Part shown: piece by piece, positions 37,335 to 47,799 of the stretch
How the letters are laid out: every line of letters begins with the position of its first letter
Position numbering within the stretch: position 1 is the first letter of the stretch
Assembly (NCBI GenBank): GCA_030674185.1
Contig: JAPXFY010000031.1
Coordinates: 42,197,532-42,261,531, forward strand
Source of the DNA: Monoplex corrugatus
Lineage: Eukaryota; Mollusca; Gastropoda; Littorinimorpha; Ranellidae
DNA: 64,000 bases
Reading direction: 5' to 3'
The notes under the pieces: generated by a model
The model's input: only the letters and a program-made list of their open reading frames with translations
The model's database searches: none
Told to the model about the DNA's origin: nothing
Program-made: the position numbers and the translations under genes

Positions 37335-38300
37335 AGGACAAGGGTTCCAGAGGCATACAAAGCAAGGGTTCCAGAGGTACACCATAAAAAGGTTCCAGAG
37401 GTATACAAGGCAAGGGTTCCAGAGGTACACCAGAAAAGGGTTCCAGAGGTACACAAGACAAGGGTTCCAGAGGTACACCAGAAAAGGGTTCCAGAGGTAT
37501 ACAAGGCAAAGGTTCCAGAGGTACACAAGACAAGGGTTCCAGAGGTATACAAGACAAGGGTTTCAGAGGTACAGAAGGGTTCCAGAGGTGTACAAGACAA
37601 GGGTTCCAGAGGTACACAAGACAAGGGTTTCAGAGGTATACAAAACAAAGGTTCCAGAGGTAAACAAGACAAGGGTTCCAGAGGTATACAAGGGTTCCAG
37701 AGATAGACAAGGGTTCCAGAAGTACACAAGACAAGGGTTCTAGAGGTGTACAAGACAAGGGTTCCAGAGGTGTACAAGACAAGGGTTCCAGAGGTAACAA
37801 GACAAGGGTTTCAGAGGTATACAAAACAAGGTTCCAGAGGTAAACAAGACAAGGGTTCCAGAGGTATACAAGGGTTCCAGAGATAGGACAAGGGTTCCAG
37901 AAGTACACAAGACAAGGGTTCTAGAGGTGTACAAGACAAGGGTTCCAGAGGTGTACAAGACAAGGGTTCCAGAGGTACAGAAGGGTTCCAGAGGTGTACA
38001 AGACAAGGGTTCCAGAGGTGTACAAGACAAGGGTTCCAGAGGTATGCAAGGCAAGGGTTCCAGAGGTGTACAGGACAAGGGTTCCAGAGGTGTACAGGAC
38101 AAGGGTTCCAGAGGTGTACAAGACAAGGGTTCCAGAGGTGTACAAGACAAGGGTTCCAGAGGTACAGAAGGGTTCCAGAGGTGTACAAGACAAGGGTTCC
38201 AGAGATGTACAAGACAAGGGTTCCAGAGGTGTACAAGACAAGGGTTCCAGAGGTGTACAAGACAAGGGTTCCAGAGATGTACAAGACAAGGGTTCCAGAA
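37335..38300. repeat. 24-bp minisatellite, about 40 units, inside LINE B copy 2
   Basis: The unit is GTGTACAAGACAAGGGTTCC plus AGAG, with GTAC/GTAT and CAAGG variants and a few short units (for example GTACAGAAGGGTTCCAGAG). Since 24 is a multiple of three, long frames of 8-residue repeats open on both strands; these are not genes. It replaces the LINE B segment that in copy 1 lies near 58099-58131, which also begins GTGTACA and ends TTTCCAG. Confidence 0.95.
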
Positions 38301-38557
38301 TCTCCTTAAGACGATGTCGTTGCCGATGTTGTCCTGCCAGATGATGTTCAGGATGCATCAGAGGCAACGTAGAGTTTCCGTTCTTGTCAGACACGTAGAG
38401 ACCAGGTCACATTACAGTACAGAAGAGTGCTCATGATGCATGCTGTGTTAAACCTGTGTCTTGGTACTCTCCATCAACTTGCTGCTGTCTCACACTCTCT
38501 TTTTCAGCCCAGACTCAGTAGTGGCTGCCTTTTTTATGCTCTTGTTCAGCTTAAAAT

Positions 38558-38559
38558 CA

Positions 38560-38601
<42 letters not shown>

Positions 38602-38625
38602 CAGACAGACAGACGGACAGACAGA
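38558..38625. repeat. (GA)n/(CAGA)n microsatellite inside LINE B copy 2
   Basis: GAGAGA, then ACAGACAGAC. LINE B copy 1 has only TCAAGTGAGAGGG at this place (near 58392), so the tract grew within this copy. Confidence 0.9.
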
Positions 38626-39220
38626 GTTAAAGATGGTTGAGCCTAGGTACACAAATCCATGGACAGTATTAAGCTTGCAGTCAGCTGTTTTGACGTCAGG
38701 TGCAGGGTCCACATTTTGCTCAATGACTTTAATTTTTGGGAGGCTGATGGTGATACCAAAGTCTTGGCAAACATCGTTGAAACCGTGTACGAGTCGCTGA
38801 AGGTCTTGTTTCGTGTGAATAGCAATCTCTGCATCGTCTGCTAAGATAAAATCTAGCAGAAGTTTTGGATGAACTTTGGACTTTGCTTTTAGCCTGGAAT
38901 TATTAAAGAGCTTTCCGTCTGACCTGGTTTGGTGGTAGACGCCTTCCAGAGCAGATTCAAAGGCATGCTTCAATAGCACAGCAAAAATATCGCAAATAAG
39001 GTAGGTGCGGGGACACAGCCCTGTTTCACTCCGCTGCCAATGTCAGAGGCATTTGATGCTGAGGACTACTGTGCCCTTTATATCGTCATGAAAGGACTTG
39101 ATAAGCTAAGGAGCCTAGGAGGGCATCCGATCTTGGGGAAGACCTTGGAGAGGCCATCCTTAATGACAAGGTTGAATGCCTTTGTTAGCTCAATAAAGCC
39201 CACAGACAGCAGTTTCCTCT

Positions 39221-39490
39221 CATCATCATCATCAGGTGCCCTGCCGCATGGCGTTAGCGATCATGGACTTCCATCTGACTCTATCTCTCGTTGCCCCTAG
39301 CATCTCCCCCACCCTCCTCATCCCCAGCCACTCTGCAAGTCCGTCCAGCATTTTCTCCCCGGGTCTACCCGGTGCTCTCTTTCCTTCCATCTTTCCCGTT
39401 GTGACCAGGTGCTCCAAATCCCCCTTCCTCATAAAATGGCCTATAAATGTTACCTGTCTTTTTCCTAATCTTCCTTATGAGTGATCTACA
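39221..39490 (-). mobile_element. RTE-type LINE family A, 270-bp 3' fragment inserted in LINE B
   Basis: Minus-strand coding for the family A C-terminus (MRKGDLEHLVTTGKMEGKRA ... ANAMRQGT stop) with the inverted TGATGATGATGATG tail at 39221-39235. TTTCCTCT occurs on both sides (39213-39220 and 39491-39498), an 8-bp target duplication, and LINE B sequence continues on both sides. This fixes the order of events: LINE B first, family A later. Confidence 0.9.
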
Positions 39491-39586
39491 TTTCCTCTGC
39501 TCCCTGTTTTTTTTTCCTGCAGCCGCCTCATGGAGATCATATCGATGATAGATTTATTTACTCTAAAACCGCACTGTGATACTTGG

Positions 39587-39590
<4 letters not shown>

Positions 39591-39645
<55 letters not shown>
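39591..39645. repeat. (TC)n microsatellite
   Basis: Pure TC run. The flanks GCACTGTGATACTTGGCAG and CTGCGAGAACTT correspond to LINE B copy 1 near 59083-59118, where only CTTTCTCTGCGAG is present. Confidence 0.92.
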
Positions 39646-39646
<1 letters not shown>

Positions 39647-39660
39647 GAGAACTTAGAACC

Positions 39661-39960
39661 CCATCAGTGTAATTTAGGGTACCTAAAACTGCTTCCACAT
39701 ATTTCACCTCCCTAAAGCCAAAAAAATTTACTGAATTATCAATTTAATTAAGAAAAAGTAGGTAAGACTTTATTGAACACATATAGGTGAATGGACCAGC
39801 AAGGCAGAAAATGATAGGAAGAAATGACAGAAAGCAAAGGAACAAGGTAGAAACACAGAGTGATAGAAAAGAGGAAATTTCTAGCACAGAATTTCCAGAA
39901 GGCGGGGGATACTATTTATACTGAAAGAACCCCCGGCATCCCCACGGGGAAGCGTGTGAA
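39661..39960 (+). repeat. Dispersed repeat family C, copy 3 (5'-truncated)
   Basis: Starts within the family at AGGGTACCTAAAACTGCTTC, then ATTGAACACATATAGGTGAA, GACCAGCAAGGCAGAAAATG and ATTTCTAGCACAGAATTTCC, and ends with ACTGAAAGAACCCCCGGCAT. That ending is shared with copy 4. Confidence 0.85.
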
Positions 39961-40163
39961 CTTGACGCTTGGAAGGTCTGCTGGAATACCAATAGAAGTA
40001 TTGCTACAAGCATCAAATTTTAGCCAAAGGTGTAATGCATCCAGGGTTACTTTTCATGCAGTTGACAAATGTAAGAAAAGATGCCTTTATATATAGTCAG
40101 TCTAACATGGTAGAAAAGGTCATATCAGAGGGTCATCAGCCTAAATAAGAAAAATGGTGGGGG

Positions 40164-40167
<4 letters not shown>
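39961..40167. other. Short unassigned segment
   Basis: No repeat or gene recognised before the GA tract. Confidence 0.4.
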
Positions 40168-40216
<49 letters not shown>

Positions 40217-40285
40217 CAGGCAGACAGACAGACAGACAGAGAGACAGACAGACAGAGACAGAGACAGAGACAGAGACAGAGAGAG
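40168..40285. repeat. (GA)n/(CAGA)n microsatellite
   Basis: GA repeats, then GGCAGGCAGACAGACAGACA and GACAGAGACAGA blocks. Confidence 0.93.
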
Positions 40286-40734
40286 TTAATTAAGTCACCT
40301 GCCATCCTCCTGCCACTTAAATGAGCAGTTCTTTAGTTGAGGGGTCTCTGGAATTCTGTAGAGAAGCTTCGAGCCGAGGCCACTGACACCGGCTGTACAA
40401 AAAAACACGTCATTCTGGTTTCTTGCATAATTACACACACAACATGATCATGTCAATCTGGCACATGTCTTATGTACACACAACACGTTGTCAATAATAT
40501 TAGCTGTATTTGATGGCATCAGCACAGTCAATTCAAAATACTGAAGATTGTCTACAATATTTAAACTGAATGTTCTCTGGAATACTTCAAAATGCTGTGC
40601 ATGAAATACAAAACCTGTTTTGAGATTTGCAATAAGATACACAGTATTATTTCTGTGAGAAATCATTCAAAACAATAGCCTAAAACCTGTACTGTCAGCA
40701 ACATACTTAAAACGGCGATTGTTACTGTTATTAT
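40286..40734. other. Unassigned stretch
   Basis: About 450 bp of AT-rich DNA with no repeat or gene recognised. Confidence 0.4.
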
Positions 40735-41262
40735 TGTGTAAAGCCTAGCCGACTACGTAGAGCCATATCAGGGTTATAACCGTTTCAAAATATACAATAC
40801 TTCAACAAGGAAAAGAAAGAAAGAAAATTAAGTACACATATTAATGCATTCTCACACATAATCTAAGGAGAAGCACCTGGCATTGACCACTCCGTCTAAT
40901 TTATCACACACGAGATTTTAAAAACATACCTGAATACAAATTTAAACATAACTGAAGACACAAAAACACATTTAAAACGTGCCTAAATTATCTAAAATTG
41001 CTTCCACATATCTCATTTCCCTAGAGCCAAAAATCCACTCAATACATGTACCCAATTATTAATCCTAAGAGAACGCACGTGAGATTTTATTGAACACATA
41101 CAGGTGAATGAGCCAGCAAGGGGGAAAAAAGCAAGAAATGAGAAATCAAAGGAACAAGGCAGAAACTAAAAGAATCACAGAAAAACAAAATTCTGGCACA
41201 GAATTCCCAGAAGGTGTGGATACTGTTTATACTGAAAGAGCCCCCGGCATCCCCAAGGTGGG
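40735..41262 (+). repeat. Dispersed repeat family C, copy 4 (most complete)
   Basis: Runs from AAAGCCTAGCCGACTACGTA to ACTGAAAGAGCCCCCGGCAT, about 530 bp, giving the best view of the family. No open frame, no terminal inverted repeats and no tRNA-like promoter boxes were seen. The ATTTTATTGAACACATACAG segment is conserved in all copies that reach it. Likely a non-autonomous element of unknown class. Confidence 0.85.
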
Positions 41263-41500
41263 TAGGGGTGGGGGAACGGCGATTAGTACCCAACGTCAAC
41301 AATGTTTTCAGTTCAGAAATATTACATAACAGTACTGTGACTGTTAAAATTTCCACCGATATGACATTGATCATTCCATTTTCCACATCTCCAGTCCATC
41401 AAATGCCAACGAAAAACATTGTGAGTCAACTAGTTTGCCACCATCTTGATTCAGGCAAACAAACATCCTATTCAAACAAGTTATGTAGGCACGTTAGACC

Positions 41501-41570
41501 CGCAGACAGACAGACAGACAGACAGACAGACATGCAGGCAGACAGACAGACAGACAGACCGACCAGCTAG
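41501..41570. repeat. (CAGA)n microsatellite
   Basis: CAGACAGACA with one CATGCAGG interruption. Confidence 0.93.
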
Positions 41571-41710
41571 AAAGGCAGAGATAGAAAGAAAAAGGAACGA
41601 GCTGTTGTTTTATTTTTAACCTTGCAGTGGCGTTGTCTGAGCGGGACTTGAGGACTGCTGACAACCCATTGCTTCCGACATGGTATAAATCAGTGCACAA
41701 CTGCAACAAC

Positions 41711-41761
<51 letters not shown>

Positions 41762-41841
41762 CACAGTTCAATGTTTAATTCGTACTTTAACCCCATCTGG
41801 GGCATGGAGGAAATACACGCACGCGCGCGCGCGCGCGCGCG

Positions 41842-41910
<69 letters not shown>
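41711..41910. repeat. (CA)n - unique - (CG)n - (CA)n compound microsatellite
   Basis: CA run at 41711-41762, a 50-bp unique segment, then ACGCACGCGCGCGCGCGCGC and CA again to 41910. A (CG)n block of about 20 bp beside (CA)n is a strong candidate for left-handed DNA. Confidence 0.95.
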
Positions 41911-41913
<3 letters not shown>

Positions 41914-41942
41914 ATCACTAGTCCTATACTCGCAATCATAAT

Positions 41943-42282
41943 GTACTCTGCCGCATGGCGTTGGCGACCATGGCCCTCCACACGAATCTATCCCCTGTCG
42001 CTGCACGTACATCTCCCACCCTTTCTGTCTTCAGCCACCCTGCAAATCCGTCCACTATTTTCTCTCTGGGTCTACCTGGTGTTTTCTTTCCCTCCAGCTT
42101 TCCTGTTGTGACCAGGTGCTCTAATTCCTCTTTCCTCATAAAATGTCCTATAAATGTTGCTTGTATTTTCCTGATGTTCTTTATTAATGATCTTCTTGCG
42201 TATGCCTCCTTCAAGACTGTTTTCTGTCGGTCTATGGAACTCTCAACATTCTTCTTAGGGACCACATTTCAGTTGCCTCTAT
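41943..42282 (-). mobile_element. RTE-type LINE family A, 3' fragment without tail
   Basis: The minus strand encodes the family A C-terminal region: VLKEAYARRSLIKNIRKIQA, FIGHFMRKEELEHLVTTGKL, GRPREKIVDGFAGWLKTE and ANAMRQSTL. The usual TGATGATGA tail is missing and the sequence runs within 35 bp into the (CA)n tract. The 5' edge is near 42282, at the FLR/VPKKNVESS junction. Confidence 0.88.
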
Positions 42283-42640
42283 ATATTTCTATACCTCGGT
42301 CCATACTGGTCCCTATATCATTCAGATCTACGCCAGCTTTCAAGCACAAACCAACCAAGGTGGCATAGTCATTACTACAAGGGACAAACAGCTTGGGAGG
42401 TTGAAAGTTCAACTGCTGTGAACCCTGATCACTGTGTGCTTCTGTGGCCTTGACCGGCTCCTGTTTGGGTCTGCATGTGCTATGGGCTCAGCCGACATGT
42501 GGAACACTCGGATAAGATGACGTCTCCGCGCTCGGAATGAATTTCACATGCCCTAACGTCACAGGTGCCATATGACGGAAAAGATCCAGAATGATCACGG
42601 CACGAGCCTTATGCCTGCACATAAACCCACGATCTGGCCA
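42283..42640. other. Unassigned stretch
   Basis: About 350 bp of balanced composition; no gene or repeat recognised with confidence. Confidence 0.35.
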
Positions 42641-43085
42641 GGTCCTGAGGTCCTACCCGGGGTCGTAGGAGAGTGAGGTGTCAGAGACCTCAACTTTTCA
42701 CGGGGGCAGCACCACGACGGCGGCACCCATCCCCTGTTCCTCGCTTTAAATTCATATTCACATTTTTTTTAAAACCAAGACTTTAGAAAGGCAAGAAGGC
42801 TATTTGGTCTTCAAGGGTGGGACCTGGGAAATCAGGGGTGGGACCTGGGAAATCAACCTATCTCTTAATGTTTTATACCAAGGCAGCCGAGCAACGCCCT
42901 GCTCTTCACGATTTTCAATTGCCGTGGGATCTTTAGCGTGCACAGACTCGTTTATCGTCCCCTTCCGAAGAACTAGACGTTCAGTTCGATTTTCCAGTCG
43001 AACAGAGGAGAAAAGTCGAGGCCTCTAAGGGGAGCGAACACTGGAACCTCGAGTTAAGTTATTGGCAGGCAAAACGTCTGAACCA
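42641..43085 (+). repeat. Dispersed repeat family D, copy 1
   Basis: Contains GACGGCGGCACCCAT, AGAAAGGCAAGAAGGCTATT, a doubled GGGTGGGACCTGGGAAATCA, then CGAGCAACGCCCTGCTCTTC, ACGATTTTCAATTGCCGTGG and GATCTTTAGCGTGCAC. The same blocks occur in the same order at 48485-48925. The right part (42950-43085) extends beyond the other copies. Confidence 0.75.
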
Positions 43086-43940
43086 TTCTGCCACTCTTCT
43101 CCCTTCACACTTCTCCCTTCACACTTCTCCCTTCACTTCTCCCTTCACACTTCTGTCTCCCTTCACTCTTCTCCCTTCACACTTCTTCTCCCTTCACTTC
43201 TCCCTTCCACTTCTCCCTTCACACTTCTGTCTCCCTTCACTTCTCCCTTCACTCTTCTCCCTTCACACTTCTGTCTCCCTTCACTTCTCCCTTCACTCTT
43301 CTCCCTTCACACTTCTGTCTCCCTTCACTTCTCCCTTCACTCTTCTCCCTTCACACTTCTGTCTCCCTTCACTTCTCCCTTCACTCTTCTCCCTTCACTC
43401 TTCTGTCTCCCTTCACTCTTCTCCTTTCACTCTTCTCCCTTCACACTTCTGTCTCCCTTCACTTCTCCCTTCACACTTCTCCCTTCACTCTTCTGTCTCC
43501 CTTCACTTCTCCCTTCACACTTCTGTCTCCCTTCACTTCTCCCTTCACTTCTCCCTTCACACTTCTGTCTCCCTTCACTCTTCTCCCTTCACACTTCTGT
43601 CTCCCTTCACTTCTCCCTTCACACTTCTGTCTCCCTTCACTTCTCCCTTCACTCTTCTCCCTTCACTCTTCTGTCTCCCTTCACTCTTCTCCTTTCACTC
43701 TTCTCCCTTCACACTTCTGTCTCCCTTCACTTCTCCCTTCACACTTCTCCCTTCACTCTTCTGTCTCCCTTCACTTCTCCCTTCACACTTCTGTCTCCCT
43801 TCACTTCTCCCTTCACTTCTCCCTTCACACTTCTGTCTCCCTTCACTCTTCTCCCTTCACACTTCTGTCTCCCTTCACTCTTCTCCCTTCACACTTCTGT
43901 CTCCCTTCACTCTTCTCCCTTCACTCTTCTTTCACACTTC
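43086..43940. repeat. Polypyrimidine minisatellite, ~850 bp
   Basis: Built from CTTCTCCCTTCAC, ACTTCTGTCTCCCTTCAC and CTCTTCTCCCTTCAC modules. Larger blocks of several modules (for example 43400-43570 and 43650-43850) are repeated, giving higher-order structure. The 325-residue plus-strand frame (Ser/Phe/Leu/Pro) is a translation of the repeat and is not a gene. Confidence 0.96.
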
Positions 43941-44039
43941 GGATGGGGTAAAGTGGACACATGTGGGATTTCCAGTATGAAAAGTCTTAGGTTCGATCCG
44001 CCAAGATACCAGTGTTCCCTGCAGATGTTTTTTGGGTAG

Positions 44040-44225
44040 GATCACAACGGGAAAGCTAGAGGGAAAGAGAGCACCAGGTAGATCCAGGGAGAAGATACTA
44101 GACGGACTTGCAGAGTGGCTGAAGACAAAGAGGGTGGAAGAGATGCTTGAGGCAACAAGAGATAGAGACAGATGGAAGTCCATGATCGCCAACGCCATGC
44201 AGCAAGGCACCAAACGATGATGATA
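44040..44225 (+). mobile_element. RTE-type LINE family A, ~185-bp 3' fragment
   Basis: Encodes TTGKLEGKRAPGRSREKILD, GLAEWLKTKRVEEML and ANAMQQGT; the usual stop-tail is altered (ACCAAACGATGATGAT). 5'-truncated. It points toward the family A copy on the other strand at 44.8 kb, but the two overlap in content and so are separate insertions. Confidence 0.88.
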
Positions 44226-44307
44226 AGGATCACCGCACTCAGGGAGGTTACCCTTGTGCTCACCTTTTTTTTCGTCCCATTTTCTACTGGACATCTATGA
44301 CTACAGA

Positions 44308-44650
44308 AGCTGGCACAGTTTTTACAATGATGATGATGTCGATGAGGATGATAATCATGATGCTGCGGAGTTTCATCCAGGATTAAAACTATGTGACAGG
44401 GCTGTACTCTACACTTACTATCATGATATATCCCAGCGTCAACCAGACCCGAGAGAAACAGACACCTGCGCTGCTGGTCAGAAGATTTTAGCAACACCCT
44501 CAATGACCCACCTGTGAAGTGGATGAGACTCGACTGTGTGGTCCCAGTCTTCCCAATGAGCCCATAGCACGCTTAACTCTGGGTAGGAGCCTGTTAGAGC
44601 CGAAAAATCTCACGGTGATTTTTGAAGGGACTGATAGGGATTCGAACCGA
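44308..44650 (-). mobile_element. tRNA-derived SINE, copy 2, truncated at the 5' end
   Basis: The reverse complement carries a B box GGTTCGAATCC (44638-44648) followed by ATCAGTCCCTTCAAAAATCA. It then shares TGGGCTCATTGGGAAGACTGG, CACAGTCGAGTCTCATCC and GAGTACAGCCCTG with the SINE at 49041, ending in the same TTGTAAAAA-TGTGCCAGCT block. The A-box half of the tRNA-like head is missing. Confidence 0.8.
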
Positions 44651-44834
44651 CAACAATAATGATTATAAACTAAACAGAAATATCCATATACTTTTGTGCC
44701 ATCTTTGCTTATGTCGATACAAATGTCGCTTCACTTTGTTTGTCTTGCCTACTTGCCTGCCTGTCTGCTGATAATCTGTATGTCGATTTACCTTTTTTAT
44801 TCATCTGTTGAATCAACTTAAAAGAAATACTGAA

Positions 44835-46619
44835 TCATCCCCAGCCACTCTGCAAGTCCGTCCAGCATTCTCTCCCCAGGGTCTACCTGGTGCTCTCTTT
44901 CCCTCCAGCTTTCCCGTTGTGACCAGGTGCTCCAGATCCCCCTTCCTCATAAAATGGCCTATAAATGTTGCCTGTCTTTTCCTAATCTTCCTTATGAGTG
45001 ATCTACTTGTGTCTGCCTCCATCAAGACTGTCTCGTTTGTTTTCTTTGCTGTCCATGGAACTCTCAGCATTCTTCTGAGAAACCACATCTCGGCTGCCTC
45101 AATCTTGCTCTGGCTTTGCTTGCTGACTGTCCACGCCTCGCATCCGTACAACAGTATTGGTTCTATATAACATTCAAGGACTCTCTTTCTGATGTTAATT
45201 GATACGCATTTGTTGGTAAGAATGCTTGTCATCTTCTTGAATGCTGTTTTGGCTTGGCCGATTCTGCCAGCTATTTCCGATGTGCATCTGCCGTCTGATG
45301 AAATGACCGTTCCCAGGTATTTGAACTTATTAACCTGTGTCAAGGTTGTGCCATTTGCTGTTATTGTACATGAGGGGATTTCATGTTTTTTACTGATCAC
45401 TATGACTTCAGTCTTCCTGCTGTTTAGTTCCAACCCCTTACTTTTGCTTTCTATTTCTAATATATTCACAAGGTTTTGAAGGTCCCTTTTATTTTCTGCA
45501 ATTAGCACGGTGTCATCTGCGTATCGAATGTTGTTTATCATTTTCCCTCCAACCTTTAATCCAGGGTCTTCTTCTAGGTTTCTCATGATGTTTTCGCTAT
45601 ATAGTGAAAACAGATCTGGTGACAAAACACAACCTTGTCTGACTCCTCTTTTGATGTTTTGGAAAGAGCTTATATTGTTTTCTATTCTCACATGCAGCTG
45701 TTTGTTCCCAGTACATATTCCCGATATTCGTAGATCTTTTCCATCAACATTGAGTCTCTCCAGTTGGTTGATCAATTCTTCATGTCTTACCCAATCGAAA
45801 GCCTTGGTATAGTCAAGAAAGCATAAATACAAATCCTTATTCATCTCAATTGACCTCTCTATGATAGTTCTTAGGATGTATACAGCATTAATAGTTCCTT
45901 TCCCTTCCACAAATCCACACTGTTCTTCTGCTATTTCTCTTTTGATTCTATTCCTTGTCCTCATCATGATTATTCTTAACAGGATTTTTGTTACATGACT
46001 CAGCAAATTGATTGTGCGATGGAGTTCGCATTCTATAGCCCCTGTCTTCTTTGGAAGTACAATGAAAATTGATTTTGACATATCTTTGGGGATTTTTCCA
46101 GTGTTGTAAATTTCATTTAGGAGGACTGTAATTTTTTTCTATGCCAAATTCCTCCAGAGCTTCAATCATCTCTGTAGTAATGTTGTCTGGTCCTGGGGCT
46201 TTTCCTGGTTTCATCTTTTTCAGTGCTGCTCTAACTTTATCTTTCATTATGGGTGGTCCTTCAAAGTTTTTTTTTATAATGTGTTCTTCGTTTCTGTCAT
46301 CCTCAAAAAGGTCTTTAATGTACTCTCCCCATCTGTCCAGTATTTTGTCTTTTTCCATGATAAGCGTGCCATCTTTCGATTTTAAGCAACCAGTTGATGT
46401 GCATGTATTTTTCTTGTGGTCAATTTCTTCAATTGGTCTGTACATACCCTGAGGATCCATTTTGTGTCGTTCTTCTATCTCTTTGCATTTTGTGTTCAGC
46501 CAAGCTTCCTTAGCTTCATTGCACTTATACCTGATTTCTTTGTTTATCTTCCTGTATATCTCCTCGTTTCTCTTTGCCTTCCTCCTTTCCTCCATCAAGC
46601 CCAAAATTTCATTAGTCAT
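44835..46619 (-). pseudogene. Reverse transcriptase domain of RTE family A copy 2 (one frameshift)
   Basis: Upper frame 46619-46113: basic linker MTNEILGLMEERRKAKRNEE, then AALKKMKPGKAPGPDNITTE. A single-base difference in a T-run near 46133 shifts the frame; the lower frame 46081-44813 continues with FIVLPKKTGAIECELHRTIN, AEEQCGFVEGKGTINAVYIL, LYLCFLDYTKAFDWVRHEEL, IKRGVRQGCVLSPDLFSLYS, NIRYADDTVLIAENKRDLQN (YADD intact), a thumb region (ECYIEPILLYGCEAWTV) and a conserved tail (FIGHFMRKGDLEHLVTTGKL). The final residues are replaced by unrelated sequence at the 3' truncation. Confidence 0.9.
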
Positions 46620-46693
46620 CCAGTTCTGTTTTGCTTTTCTATCTACCTTAGGGATTTCTTCACAAGCTTCATTTACAAACTTCTCAACTTTGT

Positions 46694-47720
46694 CTATTGT
46701 TCCTCACTGTCACCAACGTCTTCCAGAGCACTGAATTTGTTTTGAACATGTACATTAAATTTGTGACGTATGATTTCATCTGTCTTTAAGAGTCCAAGGT
46801 TTATTTTGATGTTGCTTTTGGTCCGTTTCCTTTTCCTCAATTTGAGCCTAAACCTTCCCACTACAGGATTGTGGTCACTGTTGCAGTCTGCGCCTGGTAG
46901 TGATTTTGCTGACAGTAAAGAATTTCTAAATCTTTTGTTGATCAGGATGTAGTCAATCTGATTTTTGGTATTATCTCCTGGACTCATCCAAGTCCATTTT
47001 CTTCTGTTAGGCTGCTCAAACCAGGTGTTTCCTACTATGAACTCATTCATCTAGCTAAAGTTTCCCTCCCCTTTCATTTTGTGTACCAAGGTCATGAGGT
47101 CCAACTACATCCTCCACCCTATCCTGTCCCACTTTAGCATTAAAATCTCCCATTATGACTGTAACTTCTTGTGATTTACACTGGACCTTGGCCATCTCTA
47201 ATACTTCGTAGAAGTTGTCGATGTCTTCCTGGGTACTTGCAGATGTTGGTGCATACACCTGTATGAAGTTGATATCAAATGGTTTGCCTCTCAATTTGAC
47301 CAGTAAAACTCTGTTGGACACAGCCCAGTATCCCTTAACTGCTTTTGATTTGTCTTTGTTCATTATGATGCCTACTCCTCTTTCATGTGAATTACCACCA
47401 GAGTATATCACTGTATATTCTCCTGATGTTATCATGCCTGCCCCCTTCCATCTCACTTCCCCTAGTCCTAAAATACTGATGTTAAGCCTTTCCATCTCCA
47501 TTTTGATGTTGTCTAATTTACCTTTCTGCAACATTGTTCTGATGTTCCATGTTGCTATTTTGGTGTTTCTAAGTTTGACTTTGGGTTTAATTTTAGTCGC
47601 AGTAGCTGGCTGACGGTCTGATGTCACCTGCGCCGCATGACAGTCCCTACTGGACGAAGGTGCTCTACAGGAGCACCTATTGACGTACTTAACTTTCTTC
47701 TTCCTCTTTCTTTTGTCCAT
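46694..47720 (-). pseudogene. Endonuclease domain of RTE family A copy 2 (one frame break)
   Basis: APE-type endonuclease that nicks target DNA. Blocks: IATWNIRTMLQKGKLDNIKM, LGLGEVRWKGAG, IQVYAPTSASTQEDIDNFYE, VIMGDFNAKVGQDRVEDVVG with the Asp and Asn intact, WTWMSPGDNTKNQIDYILIN and CNSDHNPVVGRFRLKLRKRK with the SDH motif intact. A deletion of about 7 bp near 47045-47055 creates a stop after NERGGKL and shifts the frame; the second part restarts at 47050 and ends at 46694. A basic N-terminus (MDKRKRKKKVK) and a Cys-containing segment precede the domain. The key residues survive here but not in copy 1. Confidence 0.88.
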
Positions 47721-47799
47721 GGTTTTCCTGGGGAAAACTACAAATCAATGCAACCTTAAAAGGATTGATTAACCAATGAATAAGTAGCCTAAATAAATA

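Larger units (their letters stand above)
36865..39660 (-). mobile_element. LINE family B, copy 2, decayed and expanded by tandem repeats
   Basis: Aligns along its length with the element at 57.67-59.1 kb. Parts, from 3' to 5' of the element: terminal block GCATCGGTCAGTCTCGCAAG near 36868; C-terminal frame (MEGGKIHKNLLHREFAEGK) near 37210-37290; RT C-terminal region with FILADDAEIAIHTKQDLQRL (FADD motif worn to LADD) near 38790-38860; and CGGTTTTAGAG/CGCACTGTG near 39560. Inside it lie a 24-bp minisatellite (37335-38300), a GA/CAGA tract (38558-38622) and a (TC)n tract (39591-39645). A family A fragment is inserted at 39221-39490. Non-functional. Confidence 0.85.
44835..47742 (-). mobile_element. 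RTE-type LINE family A, copy 2 (2.9 kb, both ends truncated)
   Basis: The best-preserved coding copy. Homology to copy 1 starts just upstream of the ATG at 47720 (GGGAAAACTAC, near 47742) and stops abruptly near 44835, inside the last part of the frame, so the final ~120 bp and the TGA-repeat tail are missing. Loss of the 3' end is unusual for a target-primed insertion and suggests a later deletion. Confidence 0.9.

Noticed and set aside
37117..38436. Several 100-217-residue frames on both strands
   Set aside because: The 24-bp unit is a multiple of three and lacks stops in several frames, so open frames arise automatically. Flanking sequence is decayed LINE B.
43062..44039. 325-residue Ser/Phe/Leu-rich frame
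   Set aside because: It is a translation of the polypyrimidine minisatellite; composition and periodicity follow the DNA repeat.
44040..47742. Twin-priming inversion joining the plus-strand RTE fragment at 44.04 kb with the minus-strand copy at 44.84 kb
   Set aside because: The two pieces overlap in content (both contain the TTGKLEGKRAPGR segment), their 3' ends face each other, and a SINE lies between them. Two independent insertions are simpler.
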